Part shown: positions 11,504 to 22,505 of the stretch, piece after piece | Position numbering within the stretch: the first letter of the stretch is position 1 | Layout of the letters: every line of letters begins with the position of its first letter | Assembly: GCA_922989275.2 (NCBI GenBank) | Contig: OV277861.1 | Span: forward strand, 25,450,479-25,514,478 | Source: Gari tellinella | Taxonomy: Eukaryota > Mollusca > Bivalvia > Cardiida > Psammobiidae | Direction: 5' to 3' | Length of the DNA stretch: 64,000 nucleotides | The notes under the pieces: generated by a model | Seen by the model: only the letters and a program-made list of their open reading frames with translations | The model's database searches: none | Told to the model about the DNA's origin: nothing | Made by a program: the position numbers and the translations under genes

Positions 11504-12906
11504 TCACTCGGCATTAAGGTTTTTATGTCAAAATGTCCATTATGTTACGTTGAGAAAATCAGCAGACGACAATTTGTAGCAGACGTTGTTTCAGCAGTAA
11601 AAGCATTATACATTATTTTACCGTTTTGGGAAATGCGGTAAGGGTCGATGTAAGGGATGGTCGTTGTTGAGAGGACCGTTGTAGGGAGGAAACACTTTAC
11701 TCTGTATAGACAAAAATTCGTTGAAACGTGTTTTTTATTTATTTTCTTCTGTAATAACGATTTTCATAAACTTGCAATCAGGTCTCTCAAGTGGCGCATG
11801 GTTGACGAGAGTGCAGTGCAGTAAGCTTCTGAATAGACTTTCCGTATTGCCTTTATTCTGCGATGCGCATCCATAATTATGCTCTTGATTCGTCACTTTC
11901 CTCGTGTTTTTACCCCCCTTATTTTGTGCCTATTGAGCATTAAAAAGCATTATATGTCAGTTCGGATCCGGATTAAACATGAAATCATTGGGTGTCTGAA
12001 CAGTATAAAAACTTTTTGAAAGTTAGAAAATGTTTGGTCTGACGCATGTTGTGATACTCAATCATGAAATTCATTTTAAAGAGGTACTATTGTAAATAAT
12101 TGCAAGTTCTCTTGAAAATGACACAATTGCTGATTTACTAACATGACTTGATTTTAAATCTGTTGATACTTATACTATGATTCATAACAAATACAATATG
12201 TCATATAAACTTTGTTTTAAAATATACATGTATACTCAGGCCCCTTCTGTGCTACATGTATGCTCGACAAAGCATTAGTTTACTATCGGTTTTGATCCAG
12301 ATCGGACGCCGTGAAACGCGATGCTCGACTAGGACTTTAACTGGTTATCAACTCTTTAAATATATACGAAGTCTAAAAGGCTTCAATTATATACCTCAGA
12401 AATAATCAAAGTACTGATAGTACTGATGTGGCGTTTGTCTGTAAAGTTGCGGAATTTACCAGCAGTCCAAAAGTGATAAAAACTCGAAAACCTAGAATTC
12501 AAAGTCGCTTCTATTTCAGTCATATCGAAACATCCAGCTAAATACAGGTGGATGAAGACCTAAGATGTCCTTTATACACTTATGGGTACAAATCAACAAC
12601 TGGATAGAACCTCCAATCTTTTGCAAGTCAGCTGGAAGGCTTACTCTCATGGAAAATGGAATTCAGAGATGAGTGATTGTCACAATGACTTTAAAACCAC
12701 TGGGCCGATGGGGTCATTCATGTAACTAAAATCACGAAGATGTCTCAATATCTGAATCGCAACTGCAATACTTGGTCCATAATATTAAACGCTTCTTTGC
12801 CTTACCAAAAGTTATGTTTATTTGCAAACAGTTTGTATCCTAATCATAAGTACTAAATTAGAGAAATAAAAAAACTAACAATGGATGAAGTCATGTCAGT
12901 GAAATG
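11504..12906. other. Non-coding stretch with one old repeat copy
   Basis: About 11,780-12,080 is a diverged copy of the 5.1-7.7 kb repeat (GTGCAGTAAGCTTCTGAATA, GATGCGCATCC, ATGTCAGTTCGGATCC). The rest is AT-rich with no recognised feature. Confidence 0.5.
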
Positions 12907-12908
12907 GT

Positions 12909-13844
12909 TAAAAGAACAAGAGGGTCATGATGACCCTTTATCCCTCCCCTGAGTAAAATGAACTAAATAGTTTTATATTTGGATTTCGCCCATAACCCAA
13001 ATCATCTGAGGACTTAAAGTCATATATAAATATATAGTTTGTCATATTTTCACTGATTCTAGACGCTATAGTGTAAACACTGTGGCATCTAGAATGTTCA
13101 CAAGGTTTGGCTATGATTTGACCTAGTGACCTACTTTTTGACCTCACATGACCCACTTTCGAAGTTGACCTAGATTTTGTCAAGAACAACATTTGGAGCA
13201 AGTTTAGTGAAGATTTGCCCTAAAGTGTGGCCTCTAGAGTGTTCACAATTTTTTTTTAAGATTTGACCTAATGACCTAGTTTTTAACCCCTTATGACCCA
13301 TTTTCGAACTTGTGGTCTCTAGAGTGTTCATAAGGTTTTTCTATGATTTGACCTAGTGACCTTCCTTTTGACCCCACATGACCCACTTTTAAACTTTACC
13401 TAGATTTTATCAAGAACAACATTTGAAGCAAGTGTGTTGAAGATTGGTCCACAATTGTGGTCTCTAAAGTGTTCACAAGGGTTTGCTATGATTAGACCTA
13501 GTGACCTACATTTTGACCCACTTTCGAACTTGACCTAGATTTTGTCAAGAACAACATTTGGAGCATGTTTGATGAAGTTTGACCTAAAATTGAGGTCTCT
13601 AGAGTGTTCACAAGTTTTTCTATGATTTGACCTAATGACCTATTATTGATCCCACATGACCCACTTTCAAACTTGACCTAGATTTTGTCAGGACCAACAT
13701 TTGGAGCAAGTTTGATGAAGTTTGGCCCAAAAGTGTGGCCTCTAGAGTGTTCACAAGGAATAGTTTACGGACGACGGACGCCGACTCCGGACACAGCACG
13801 GTCACAATAGCTCACCATGAGCACTTCGTGCTCAGGTGAGCTAA
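12909..13844. mobile_element. Bivalve-type repeat with minisatellite core and Helitron-like 3' end
   Basis: The left boundary region carries the palindrome AGGGTCATGATGACCCT. The core is about five units of 85-148 bp plus a partial one, each containing TCTAGAGTGTTCACAAG, TGACCTAGTGACCTA, GACCCACTTTCGAACTTGAC and TCAAGAACAACATTTGGAGC (unit starts near 13,084, 13,227, 13,311, 13,459, 13,594, 13,736). The right end has a nested hairpin AGCTCACC/GGTGAGCT around GAGCAC-TTC-GTGCTC, then AGGTGAG and CTAA. A 3' hairpin shortly before CTAA is a Helitron hallmark, and bivalve 'pearl'-type non-autonomous Helitron/Helentron elements also carry tandem cores; the classification is inference. Confidence 0.65.
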
Positions 13845-13852
13845 AAACAAAG

Positions 13853-14512
13853 CTAGTGAAGGTCAAAGGGATAAAATCTGAACTAACCTGCAATGTATCA
13901 TGTCAACGTCAACAACAGAGCTAAAGTGAAATCCTTTTTTTAAAGCTTCAGATGTACAAATATGGGTAACACTATATGTCATGCACTACTTTGTAGCGTG
14001 GCATAAACATGCTTTTTTTCAACTCATAAAGGGAAAACGCATATTGGCATTACTAAACAACAAGATCATATGTCTTCTCAAAATTTTAATAAAGTAATAA
14101 TTCTACATGAAACTAGTGTATTGAGTCAGCCAAAAAAACATGTAAAGTAATAGATATTATAAGATCAATAAAACTTGTAAACATGCAAATGCTTCAATAG
14201 TCTTCTGCCATAGGTTTATGTTAATGGCTAGTAGCTATAGCATGGCAGTACATTTTGTAGTTTTGAAAACAGGTGACCACGTAAAGCTAGTTGTAAGTAA
14301 AGCAGCATGCTTTACATTCATCTTGCTTTAAGCTGAAACTTAATTTCAACACATTACTGAATATTTTATTTTCACAAATTTTCAAAAATAGAATCAGGCT
14401 ATGGGGTAATGGGTTAAAGCGCTCTAATGTGAAGGAAAGGGTCATATAATTGACGATTTAACTCCTTCCAAGTGGCTGCTAAACTTCCTCAGTTCAGAAA
14501 CCTATATAACCC
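13853..14512. other. Non-coding stretch with one hairpin
   Basis: No gene. A hairpin at 14,268-14,337 (GGTGACCACGTAAAGC ... GTAAAGCAGCATGCTTTAC ... TTGCTTTAAGC) belongs to the dispersed CTTAAAGCAGG hairpin family. Confidence 0.45.
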
Positions 14513-14750
14513 GATCTTATTTCTCAGTCCAGAAGCATTCGAGTTTCAGGTTTTACTGTAATAAATACTACACATCCCATTACCACGACAGTCTTACGAA
14601 TGTCATTGATTCGGGTCCCGGTAACCTATCTTATCCGATATTTTTTTCTCAGTCCAGAGGCATTCGATTTTCAGAGGTTAAACTGTAATAAATACTACAC
14701 ATCCCATTATCACGACAGTCTTACGAAAGTGATTCGGGTATTTAAATAAA
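14513..14750. repeat. Two tandem ~125-bp units
   Basis: CTCAGTCCAGAAGCATTCGA (14,524) recurs as CTCAGTCCAGAGGCATTCGA (14,649), each followed by ACTGTAATAAATACTACACA, CATCCCATTA and CACGACAGTCTTACGAA. This is a simple tandem duplication with a few substitutions. Confidence 0.75.
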
Positions 14751-14824
14751 TGCTTCAGTTCCTTTCTTTTCCTCATATACAAACAAGTGTCTAGCTATTA
14801 CACCTATATACTGTCGTCACGCCA

Positions 14825-14971
14825 TCAAGAGTGACTGTCTTCTGTTTCCATGTCAACCTGACTTGTTGTCTGTTGCTGATGCTGTGTTTTGAGGAACTTC
14901 TTTAGCAAGTGTTCCAGAGATTTCATAGCTTTACCCTCATCCTCCAGTTCTTTGCGCATTCTTTTCTGCTC
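14825..14971 (-). CDS. Putative terminal coding exon of a host gene (coiled-coil, acidic C-terminus)
   Basis: On the minus strand a strong splice acceptor (pyrimidine-rich CCTTCATTTATTTTTTATAG at about 14,991-14,972) is followed by 48 open codons and a TGA at 14,827-14,825. The peptide starts EQKRMRKELEDEGKAMKSLE, continues HLLKKFLKTQHQQQTTSQVD and ends METEDSHS. It is charged and helix-forming, then Gln-rich and acidic, as at the C-terminus of a nuclear or scaffold protein. I do not recognise the family. The exon at 17,784-17,866 probably belongs to the same transcript, but its phase (one leftover base) does not join this phase-0 exon directly, so at least one exon or another acceptor between them is missing. 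Confidence 0.5.
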   Translation of the reverse strand, partial: EQKRMRKELEDEGKAMKSLEHLLKKFLKTQHQQQTTSQVDMETEDSHS

Positions 14972-15012
14972 CTATAAAAAATAAATGAAGGCAATTTGTG
15001 AAATTAGCTTTT

Positions 15013-15184
15013 CAGAGTTCCAGATAAGGGAAGTATTTTAAACACATAATCTTTATTTCTGCATTAAACCCCACAGTGTCACTCATTAGAAGTGTCTCTT
15101 TTAGTCACACCATAGGATTTGGTGCAGAAATGAAGGAGAAAATGTTTAAAAACTGGAGTTTACTCCTTCTTTTCTGGAGCCCTG
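15013..15184. mobile_element. hAT-like MITE, copy 2 (CAGRGYTCCAGATAAG ends)
   Basis: 172 bp with inverted ends CAGAGTTCCAGATAAGG and TTTCTGGAGCCCTG, and an internal palindrome around CATTAGAAGTGTCTC. It is homologous to the cleaner copy at 35,317-35,507. CAGGG termini suggest the hAT superfamily, but no clear 8-bp duplication remains here. Confidence 0.6.
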
Positions 15185-15267
15185 ACTTTTGACTTTGATA
15201 TGCACTTTTAAAAGGTGTCTGAAAAGATAGAGTCTTCTATATATCTGAAATTTACTTTCCCATGCCT

Positions 15268-15434
15268 ACCAGTGGGTTCCAGATAAGAGTGACTGAACTA
15301 AATATTTTCAGCATTTCCTCCTTAACGTTTAAACTTTGTTTTGACTACTCAATAAAATTGTCTCTTCGAAAATCATATATTTTTTAGCAGGCATAAAAAA
15401 TTGTTTTCAAAATATTCCCCTTGTCTGGAGCTCT
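15268..15434. mobile_element. hAT-like MITE, degenerate copy 3
   Basis: Inverted ends GTGGGTTCCAGATAAGAG and CCTTGTCTGGAGCTCTGAC flank a diverged core with TAAAATTGTCTCTTCGAAAA. It lies 84 bp from copy 2 in the same orientation. Confidence 0.45.
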
Positions 15435-15588
15435 GACATAGGATGTGCATGTACAATTTGTCACACATTTTTCATCTACTGGTAGATAAGAGTTACTTGA
15501 CAACTCATAACAATTTGCAAAACTCATCAATACCATTTTACCTGATTAGCTCTTAGAATGCACACCTTGTAACCATAGTAACATATGC

Positions 15589-15862
15589 AAACAGTTTGGA
15601 TCCTAATGGGATGCCAGGTATGGCAGGTAATGTGGTGTCTTATTAGAATCCAAAATGTGGGACACACTGACCATGTTTTGAAAAGAAACTTAGAAAAGTC
15701 TATTTTTAGAACAGTAGCAGACGGCGATAGTTTCAGCGCTAGGAGGGTTGGGGTTAACCTAGCTTTACTGGTTCCAGCAATAAATACCAATATCAAAAAC
15801 TTTTGCAAACAGCTTGGATCCAGACCAGGCCCCACTGAACTTGAGACTTGATCAGAATCCAA
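15589..15862. repeat. Two GCAAACAGTTTGGATCC hairpin-family members
   Basis: GCAAACAGTTTGGATCCTAA ... TTAGAATCCAAAATG (about 15,589-15,655) and GCAAACAGCTTGGATCCAGA ... GATCAGAATCCAAACT (about 15,804-15,868). The overlapping open frames on both strands come from these palindromes. Confidence 0.6.
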
Positions 15863-16090
15863 ACTATGTCACAAAGTTCCTGTTTCTATAAAATAAAGGT
15901 TGAGCCAAGTTTTAGAAGTATAGCACTCATCATTTTCATATGGCAGTTATTCAGTGTTGAATAAGATAAATACACCTTTTAATGCCTTTACTTTATTCTT
16001 CCAATAAAGAAAAAAGTCCTGAATACAGTATCAATATATTTCTTATATAATATAAGAAATACATGTATTTCTATATCCTAGAAGGTCGTT

Positions 16091-16163
16091 GCTTAAAGCA
16101 GGTTGAAGGTAAAGCAGAATGTGCCTAAAGGCGCATTCTACTTAGTTTCAGCCTGCTTTAAGT
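16091..16163. repeat. CTTAAAGCAGG hairpin
   Basis: Stem-loop GCTTAAAGCAGGTTGAAGGT, AAAGCAGAATG, TGCCTAAAGGCG, CATTCTACTTAGTTTCAGCC, TGCTTTAAG. Member of a dispersed hairpin family also at 29,823, 45,632, 47,099 and 59,251. Confidence 0.75.
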
Positions 16164-16204
16164 GGTCACCTATTTTCAAAACTAGAACGGCTATCACTAA
16201 AGGT

Positions 16205-16830
16205 GAAAAATACCCCCACTATACAGCACTCTGTCACACTCTGCAGACGTTTTCAATAAGGTTTTACAATAAGGTCAAAGGTGTAAGCCAAGGTCATAAT
16301 GATTTCAAAATGGTATATGACACTCTGCAACTCCTGAGTAACATTCATGCCAAGTATCAAGTAAATCCGGTTGAAAGTGAAGGAGGAAGTCGCCGTACAA
16401 GATTATGCCTGCCAATTTTAAGACCAATTTCAAGGCCAAAGGTCAATGTCACAGAGATTTGAAATTTGTGTCTTGCACATCTACTACTCCTGAGTAACAT
16501 TTATGCCAAGTATCAAGTGAATCAGGTTTAAAGTGAAGGAGGAGTTCAAAGTACAAGATTTTGCCTGCCAATTTCAAGACTGATTTCAAGGGAAAAGGTC
16601 AAGGTCACAGAGACCTGAAATTTGTGTCTTGCACATATATATACTACTCCTAAGTAACATTTATATCAAGTGAATCAGGTTGAAGTTGAAGGAGTTGTTC
16701 AAAGTACAAGATTTTGACTGCCTATTTCAAGACCAATTTCAAGGCCAAAGGTCACAGAGACCTGAAACATGTGTCTTGCACATCTACTACACCTGAGTAA
16801 CATTTATGCAAAGTATTATGGCAGAACATT
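16205..16830. repeat. Minisatellite of ~155-bp units
   Basis: About four units, each with CTCCTGAGTAACATTTATGC, AAGTATCAAGTGAATCAGGT, TGAAAGTGAAGGAGGAGTTC, AAGATTTTGCCTGCCAATTT, and AAGGTCACAGAGACCTGAAA. Unit starts are near 16,328, 16,480, 16,640 and 16,790. The CACAGAGACCTGAAA style is familiar from bivalve repeats. The 119-codon frame here is accidental. Confidence 0.75.
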
Positions 16831-17474
16831 ACTCCTTTTTGTGTCAAAAAACTTCTTACAGATCGGATATTTTTACAGTTATACAGACGTACAGAAGTAA
16901 TTTTCGCAAAATGGCGGTAGTGTCTTCAAGGCGGACCATTCCGGTCACGTTATTCTTGTGATAAAACGTTAATAATTGGTCAGTATGAAATCGAGAGACT
17001 TTTTAAGTTTGTATAAATGAAATAAGCAATATAAACTACTTCAGATTTGATACATTAATGGTGGCTGTTGATATAGTGTAGGCGTTATTACGGTATCCGC
17101 TGGTAGCAAGAAAGGTCCGTGTTTTACACAATGGCCTAGGTCTTTTTGGCTCAGTCGGAACACCTCACAAGTTTCTGCTATACTCCTGTTCAGAGTGCTT
17201 TGCCAACAGAATTTGGAATTGGCCAAGATGTTACGATGGGGTCCTAGATAAGTCAACATCCGATTTGAGCGTGATTAACCGACAGAAAAGGTTTATAAAA
17301 AAAATCAAACATGTCAAAGCTATTTTATGGGGGAAAACGACAATTTAATAGATCATACACATTATTTTCCACTCCTCCTGCAGGACAAAAAAAGTAATAT
17401 ACCAAGTTATAGTCTACTTTAAGTCCGAATGACCGCTCAACCGACTGTACATTTACTCCCCTGATCATTTAGCC

Positions 17475-17745
17475 ATCTTGCCTACAATATTGAGCACTGC
17501 TAACATATGGCGCAGTCAAATGCAGCCACAGTACCGACTCAGACCCTTCACAGGTACCCATGTTAACCCAAGGGTGGAGAGGAGCAATTCGCGGTACATG
17601 TCTTGCCCAAGGACATTCCTGTACATCATCGGGGACTCAGAAAAATCCCCTAGTCAGACCGCTCGTCCGGCGTGGGATCGAACTCACGACCCCTGGTACC
17701 GTAGTACTGCATCTTATGATATCTGGAGCCCTGATTTAACCCATG
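17475..17745 (-). repeat. SINE (tRNA-like head, CCTTGGGCAAGACA core)
   Basis: On the minus strand a B-box-containing head CGTGAGTTCGATCCCACG (17,687-17,671) is followed by GCGGTCTGACTAGGGGATTT, TCTGAGTCCCCG and TCCTTGGGCAAGACATGTAC (about 17,618-17,598). A tRNA-derived head plus a TTGGGCAAGACA core is the usual layout of several conserved animal SINE families. No target duplication was fixed. Confidence 0.6.
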
Positions 17746-17783
17746 ATAACAACATTTTAGAAAAGATCTAATGCTTAATTTAC

Positions 17784-17866
17784 CTTCTGAATTCATCATC
17801 TCCACTAATGATGCATCTGCAAGGTATGTTGTAGATTCACCATCTACCTCAAGAGTGATGTTAAAT
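17784..17866 (-). CDS. Putative internal coding exon of a host gene
   Basis: 83-nt minus-strand exon bounded by a pyrimidine-rich acceptor (CATATTTTACAG, ending 17,867) and a good donor (GAAG|GTAAAT at 17,784/17,783). Open in the frame that reads FNITLEVDGESTTYLADASL then VEMMNSE, preceded by one base and followed by one base (phase 2 in, phase 1 out). The other frames contain stops, and the peptide has a plausible beta-rich composition. It is likely the exon upstream of the one at 14,825-14,971 in one minus-strand gene, with an unseen exon between. The family is not recognised. Confidence 0.45.
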
Positions 17867-18444
17867 CTGTAAAATATGTAAAAACAGTAGTTTTAATGTA
17901 ATTTGCAAAGAAATCTTTAAGCACTGTGGTATTTTACAAAATGTTAGGAAAAGTATATTTTTTTCCTTGGGAAAGGGGACCGAATATCGCTTACCGGACC
18001 CCAAAAAATTCACAAAACTGGGCTGCCATAGAAATTAAATGTCATTTCAGTTTTATAGTTTTTGTTAAATTGTTAGCGTCAAACTCAAACTCAAAGGGAT
18101 CAAAACTTTAACTTGAGGACGAGTGACAAATTCCATTTCTTTTATCCCTGTATCATGATACTAGAAACAAGCTATTGGGCAATGGGTTAAGCGGGTTATG
18201 GTCAAAGCGTACCGATTCAAAACATACCATTTTTGGTCGAAGCGTACCACATAGAGGATAAAAGGATATACATATAGGGAAACATTCAATTTGTTATAAG
18301 TTGATGCGAAGAAAAAGCATTATCTTTGAAAATTTAGTAATTAGGAACAAATTTGCCATTATGGTCATCAGTTCACAATGTTTCGAAATATTAATATTAG
18401 TGTCAGTGTCAACAATTATGTTGATCCTGACAATTCTGTTTTCC

Positions 18445-18745
18445 AGTGCTACGTCATACTCTGTCTGTTTACACTTAGCGAGCATGCGCACTCGGGGACA
18501 ACAAACCCGAAATCTACATATAAGCTACTGCTAGTATACAGCGTCGCTTTTCATCTCATTCATTTTTACGCATTATTATCTGAATAGGTCCTATGAATAC
18601 TACAAAGGTCTTACATAAGTTGCAAAAGCGTGATTTTACCGAAAATTATATTTAATTTTTTCTCCAAGTAAGACCGACGCCATCCGAATGAAGGACCAAG
18701 AGTATGTATATGACATTAAATGCCCGGATGACTGGAAAAGAGAAT
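18445..18745. repeat. Dispersed ~300-bp repeat, copy 1
   Basis: Direct-orientation homologue of 36,090-36,395. Shared blocks: CACTTAGCGAGCA, GCGCACTCGGGGACAACAAA, CTGAATAGGTCCTATGAAT, GTGATTTTACCGAAAATTA, GCCATCCGAATGAAGGACC. Non-coding; origin unknown. Confidence 0.7.
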
Positions 18746-19169
18746 ATGCCGCCATATACGGCTTCTGATCAGGATCCAAACTGCTAGAAAATAATTTGAG
18801 CACCTATCATGCAAAAGATAGTCTTTCTTTATGCAGCTTCTGATCAGGATCCAATTGAGTTTCTTACAAGCTTATTGTATTAATTAAGTTACCATTGAAT
18901 CAAAATTTTAAGAAAAAAACTTAACATTTGTCACGGATTTTCAGATATCGGGCGTATCTGAAGATAATTAACCCAATACATGTATGCGGAATACATATAT
19001 TCTCATCGCTGCCGGTGAGAACAAGTTGGGTGGGGAATATTTGTCGAAGTTTCTTTGTTTTTCTCCATTAAATATCCACAAGATAAGGTAGAAATGAGAG
19101 ATTATTAATATTAGCATCAATAAAACGTATCTGCAGGCAAATTAATATGTTGCTACATAGTTTAAATGA

Positions 19170-19270
19170 CTCACGTACCCCTAGTCAACCCTCACAGGGT
19201 TCGCTAGGGGTACGTGACCGTATCGCTAATTTCAAATATTAGAGGTACGGTGTCACGTACCCCTAGTCAC
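19170..19270. repeat. CACGTACCCCTAG inverted repeats
   Basis: CACGTACCCCTAG (19,174), its complement CTAGGGGTACGTG (19,206) and a third copy CACGTACCCCTAG (19,255) form alternative hairpins; GTACGGTG/GACCGTA-like arms lie between them. Confidence 0.6.
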
Positions 19271-19328
19271 TACCTTCTTGAAAGGTCGTCTGTTCTAAAA
19301 GTTTTAACTAATAAAAAAAATGTCAACC

Positions 19329-19421
19329 ATTTTGGATCCTGATCAGATGCCGCTTTGCGCGGCTTCTGACACGAATGAATAAGCAGTAATTCATTCGTGC
19401 TTCTGATAAGGATCCAAAAGG
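19329..19421. repeat. Double hairpin with GGATCC arms
   Basis: TTTTGGATCCTGATCAGA...TCTGATAAGGATCCAAAA outer arms enclose CGCTTTGCGCGGC and ACGAATGAAT...ATTCATTCGT. A complex member of the dispersed GGATCC hairpin family; ACGAATGAATTATAATTCATTCGT also occurs near 24,233. Confidence 0.65.
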
Positions 19422-19714
19422 CTTGAAAAGTAATATTGCATCCGTGAAAAGATGGTTGTTACGCGAACATATGTTACATAACCGACTGTCACTTTTTCCC
19501 CCACCCACTCCGTAACGAGCTAAGGCTGGGCAATAAGTTTTCATAAGGCCGTATTACTAATTCATCAACGAAATTCAGTACATAAAACATTAATAAATTA
19601 CATAGAGAATTTGACTGATCAGTTGAAATTGTGTATGTTGGAGTAAATTACGAAAATTTGACATTTTTACTTACGAACTGCTTGCATCTCCCTGTGCCGA
19701 CTTTTGGAACTAAA

Positions 19715-20507
19715 GGGCCCGTTCGATTCACTGTTCCGATTGTTCCGGACAGACGGAACATCAATCGAATGCAGTGGAACAGTGTTCCGGACATGTTCCA
19801 ACTGTTCTGGTTTTCGAGGTGGTGCAGTCGAAACAGTGACGTCATCAACATGGCGGCAATCGGAGCAATTGGAGACGCCAGATTTTATAAATGTTGCTTT
19901 GGAGTGTTTTTCACCACTCCTGAAGCAACATTCAAGCACAAATGTGCACAGTCAGATAAATGTATCAGCCCCGTCCTGTATAGTAATATTTTGGGTCAAA
20001 TTGGCCAGCGGAATTTCAACCATTGCATCAAAACCTTAACTGACACCAACCCCGATGCACAAGTACATGACATATTTTTATATAATTTTTATACAGGGTT
20101 TCTTGTTCGTTATACCAATTTTTTATATGATATAGTAAAAAACAAACATTATTTTACAAAAATAAATGTGTCAAGTTCCTGTGCTCCGACACAGACGTGG
20201 CTACATTATAAGCGCTACAATTTGACTGGTGCACAAATGTTCTTCAGTATAATGAGGATGAAAACGGTGATTATTTTAAGAAATTTAGCCAGTGGTACTA
20301 ATTTAGTGCTGCTCTTTGATTCAAAACTATTCTCTGGACGGGATAGCAAGAAAAACAATAACAACTTTGGGTTAACTGCAATCATTATTTTATTTTGACG
20401 CCATTTTGAATTTTCAACTTCCTGTTCAAATAGAAAAATTGCGTTCGATTGAGATCTGTTCTGGAACAGGTTTGGAACGTGTTCCGGACAGTGAATCGAA
20501 CGGGCCC
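19715..20507. mobile_element. 793-bp TIR element (GGGCCCGTTCGATTCACTG ends)
   Basis: Ends are inverted: GGGCCCGTTCGATTCACTG at the left and CAGTGAATCGAACGGGCCC at the right, followed inside by several GTTCCGGA/TCCGGAAC-type words (19,735-19,815 and 20,455-20,490). GGGCCCGTT termini resemble PIF/Harbinger or hAT MITEs, but no clear target duplication is seen. A 255-codon frame (19,631-20,398) starts outside the element, crosses its end, and has no recognisable domain, so it is not called as a gene. Confidence 0.65.
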
Positions 20508-22454
20508 CGTCCTGTTGTATCGCTCCGCGCACGGTGCGAACCCACTTCTTAGCATAATTTCTATTTGAGTTTTTCTTGTAATTGTTTTTATCACAAATAC
20601 AATTTTTTTTAAGCGTACCTGAGTGGATTTATGCTCCAGACCTACTTTCTACGTTTTATGTGATAAATTAGTTAAGCAATCGCCCATATATTCAGGGTAT
20701 TTTTGTTATTACGTCATGCTCGGAATATTAGCTGTTATAAGGTATCAAAGTCGACCACAATATTGCCTGTTTTAAGCGAGCATGCAATGAGGAAGCAAAG
20801 TGCACATTAAAGACAGATGGCTTTTTATTCAGGTCAGATGTAGTGAATAACGGTCTTATGGGAGCGGTCTGCATTTTTTCCAACCTGCAGTAAGCAGTCA
20901 CCTGTCTTTGAAACCTAGATAACCTCAGTTTGATGGTCGTTAAAGACCGACTGTAGCATGTGATACGATTGTTGAAATTCAGTACTGACATTGTGGCGTT
21001 GTCTGACGACAAACGCCACAAAAACAGAGTGCATGTTTGCAAGCAGGTGCTTTGATGGCAGTAAACGTGTTCGATTAGCTACGATGTCAAATGTCGAAGA
21101 AGGGGATAGTTACGTGTTCATTATTCATAGTTTTGGATGAGGGTAAGGGAATGAAATTTATCCTAACTCCTACAATTTTCTAACTATCCGATTAGTGAAT
21201 TGGCGTCACGTGAAAGCCGTGTATTTCCCATCCACTGCTTTCAGCAACCTAATATTAGCCCCAGGGGCAACAGATCTTATGCACGTGAAAATGTTAGCAA
21301 CGTAACGTTCAAAATTGCCAACGGTCGATGAAGATGACATCATTTGGTTTCTAAAACGGCCGCGCTTATGTAAACATTCAAACAATTTACATATTCATTG
21401 ATTTTGAACCAGGTACAGTGGAGAAAACGTTAGTCTTTGCCAATAAACGCGTTTACGCTTAAACTAATATTTCTATTGCAAACAGTTTGGTGACCCGGGG
21501 TCTGATCAGGCTCCAAACCGTTTGCCACTTGTATAAAAATAAGTAGTCAGTTGTCAAAAAGTTGTTATTTTGTACATTTTATTACTATGCGTTTGCGTTT
21601 TGTTTGCGTTTAAACGGGAAAAAATAACATTTACTCCACTGTATACATTAAATAAGTCATTTTAAACGGTTCCTGATTAAGATTTATACTGTATTTGGGC
21701 GGTAAACATGACATCACGCACTAATGTTTAGATAAGGATTGATAACGTTATGTTTTCATATTTTATATGACAGTGACCGCCTTTAATCTATTTCGTCAAG
21801 AATAAAAGGTAGTCGGTAGGATAAAAACGTTACACAGTGTTCAGGTGACCTAATATGGAATATACACTGCCAGGTAACCTTACACTATCGCCCCAAACAG
21901 ACGGTTGTTCAGGAGTTATCACACAGTGATGGTGAAAAGGGACACGTGGTCTTTGTAAATATGATAACCTAAATCATGTTTCCCTGTGATACATGATTTG
22001 GATGATTACTGAAATAAGATGCATAGCGAGTTTTAAAGACTGAAGGCTGTTTGGTGCGGTGCAGGGTTGTGCAGGGGGGCCTGAGATGAGCCATCTGCAT
22101 TTACCTTTGTCCTGCTCCGAGCAATATACACATTTATATGCTAAACTATTATATCCATTGTAGGCAGAGTGGGACCAGATCAGACGCCGGGAAACCCGGT
22201 ATCTGACCAGGCTCAAGGTAGTTTGCCATAATGTGTTGTATTGTGAGACTTTTCTTCAAGTATGACAACTCTTGTATAAAAATTGACAGAATTATGCCCA
22301 TTTTCAACTTGAAATTTAGTTCCTTAATATGCATGTATTACTTTTTCTACATGTCATTGTGGTGTTTGAGGCAGGTCAATTTGGAGAGGGGGTATTTATC
22401 ACCTTTAGTGATAGCAGTTCTAGTTAATATTGTAATTAATTTTTGGTTTTGTAA
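20508..22454. other. Non-coding stretch with hairpin-family members
   Basis: No gene supported. Partial GCAAACAGTTTGG palindromes occur at 21,478-21,532 and 22,170-22,228 (the latter with CAGACGCCGGGAAACCCGGTATCTG). A minus-strand tRNA-like B box (GGGTTCGCACC) lies at about 20,530-20,545 next to the TIR element. Confidence 0.45.
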
Positions 22455-22505
22455 GTATGTATGTATGTATGTTTGCCTGTCTGTCTGTCTGTGTCTGTTT
22501 GTCAG
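22455..22505 (+). repeat. Microsatellite (GTAT)n then (GTCT)n
   Basis: Tetranucleotide tract GTATGTATGTATGTAT followed by CTGTCTGTCTGTCTGTGTCT. The frames in both directions here are repeat artefacts. 22,506-23,145 shows nothing recognisable. Confidence 0.85.

Noticed and set aside
15527..15862. Overlapping ~100-codon frames on both strands
   Set aside because: They lie in two palindromic hairpin-family members; mirrored open frames are expected there.
17041..17259. 72-codon minus-strand frame between the two host exons
   Set aside because: No acceptor or donor in the needed phase could be found and the peptide is not recognisable, so it is not called as the missing exon.
19631..20398. 255-codon plus-strand frame
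   Set aside because: It starts outside the 19,715-20,507 TIR element, crosses its end, has no recognisable domain and no supporting splice or codon signal.
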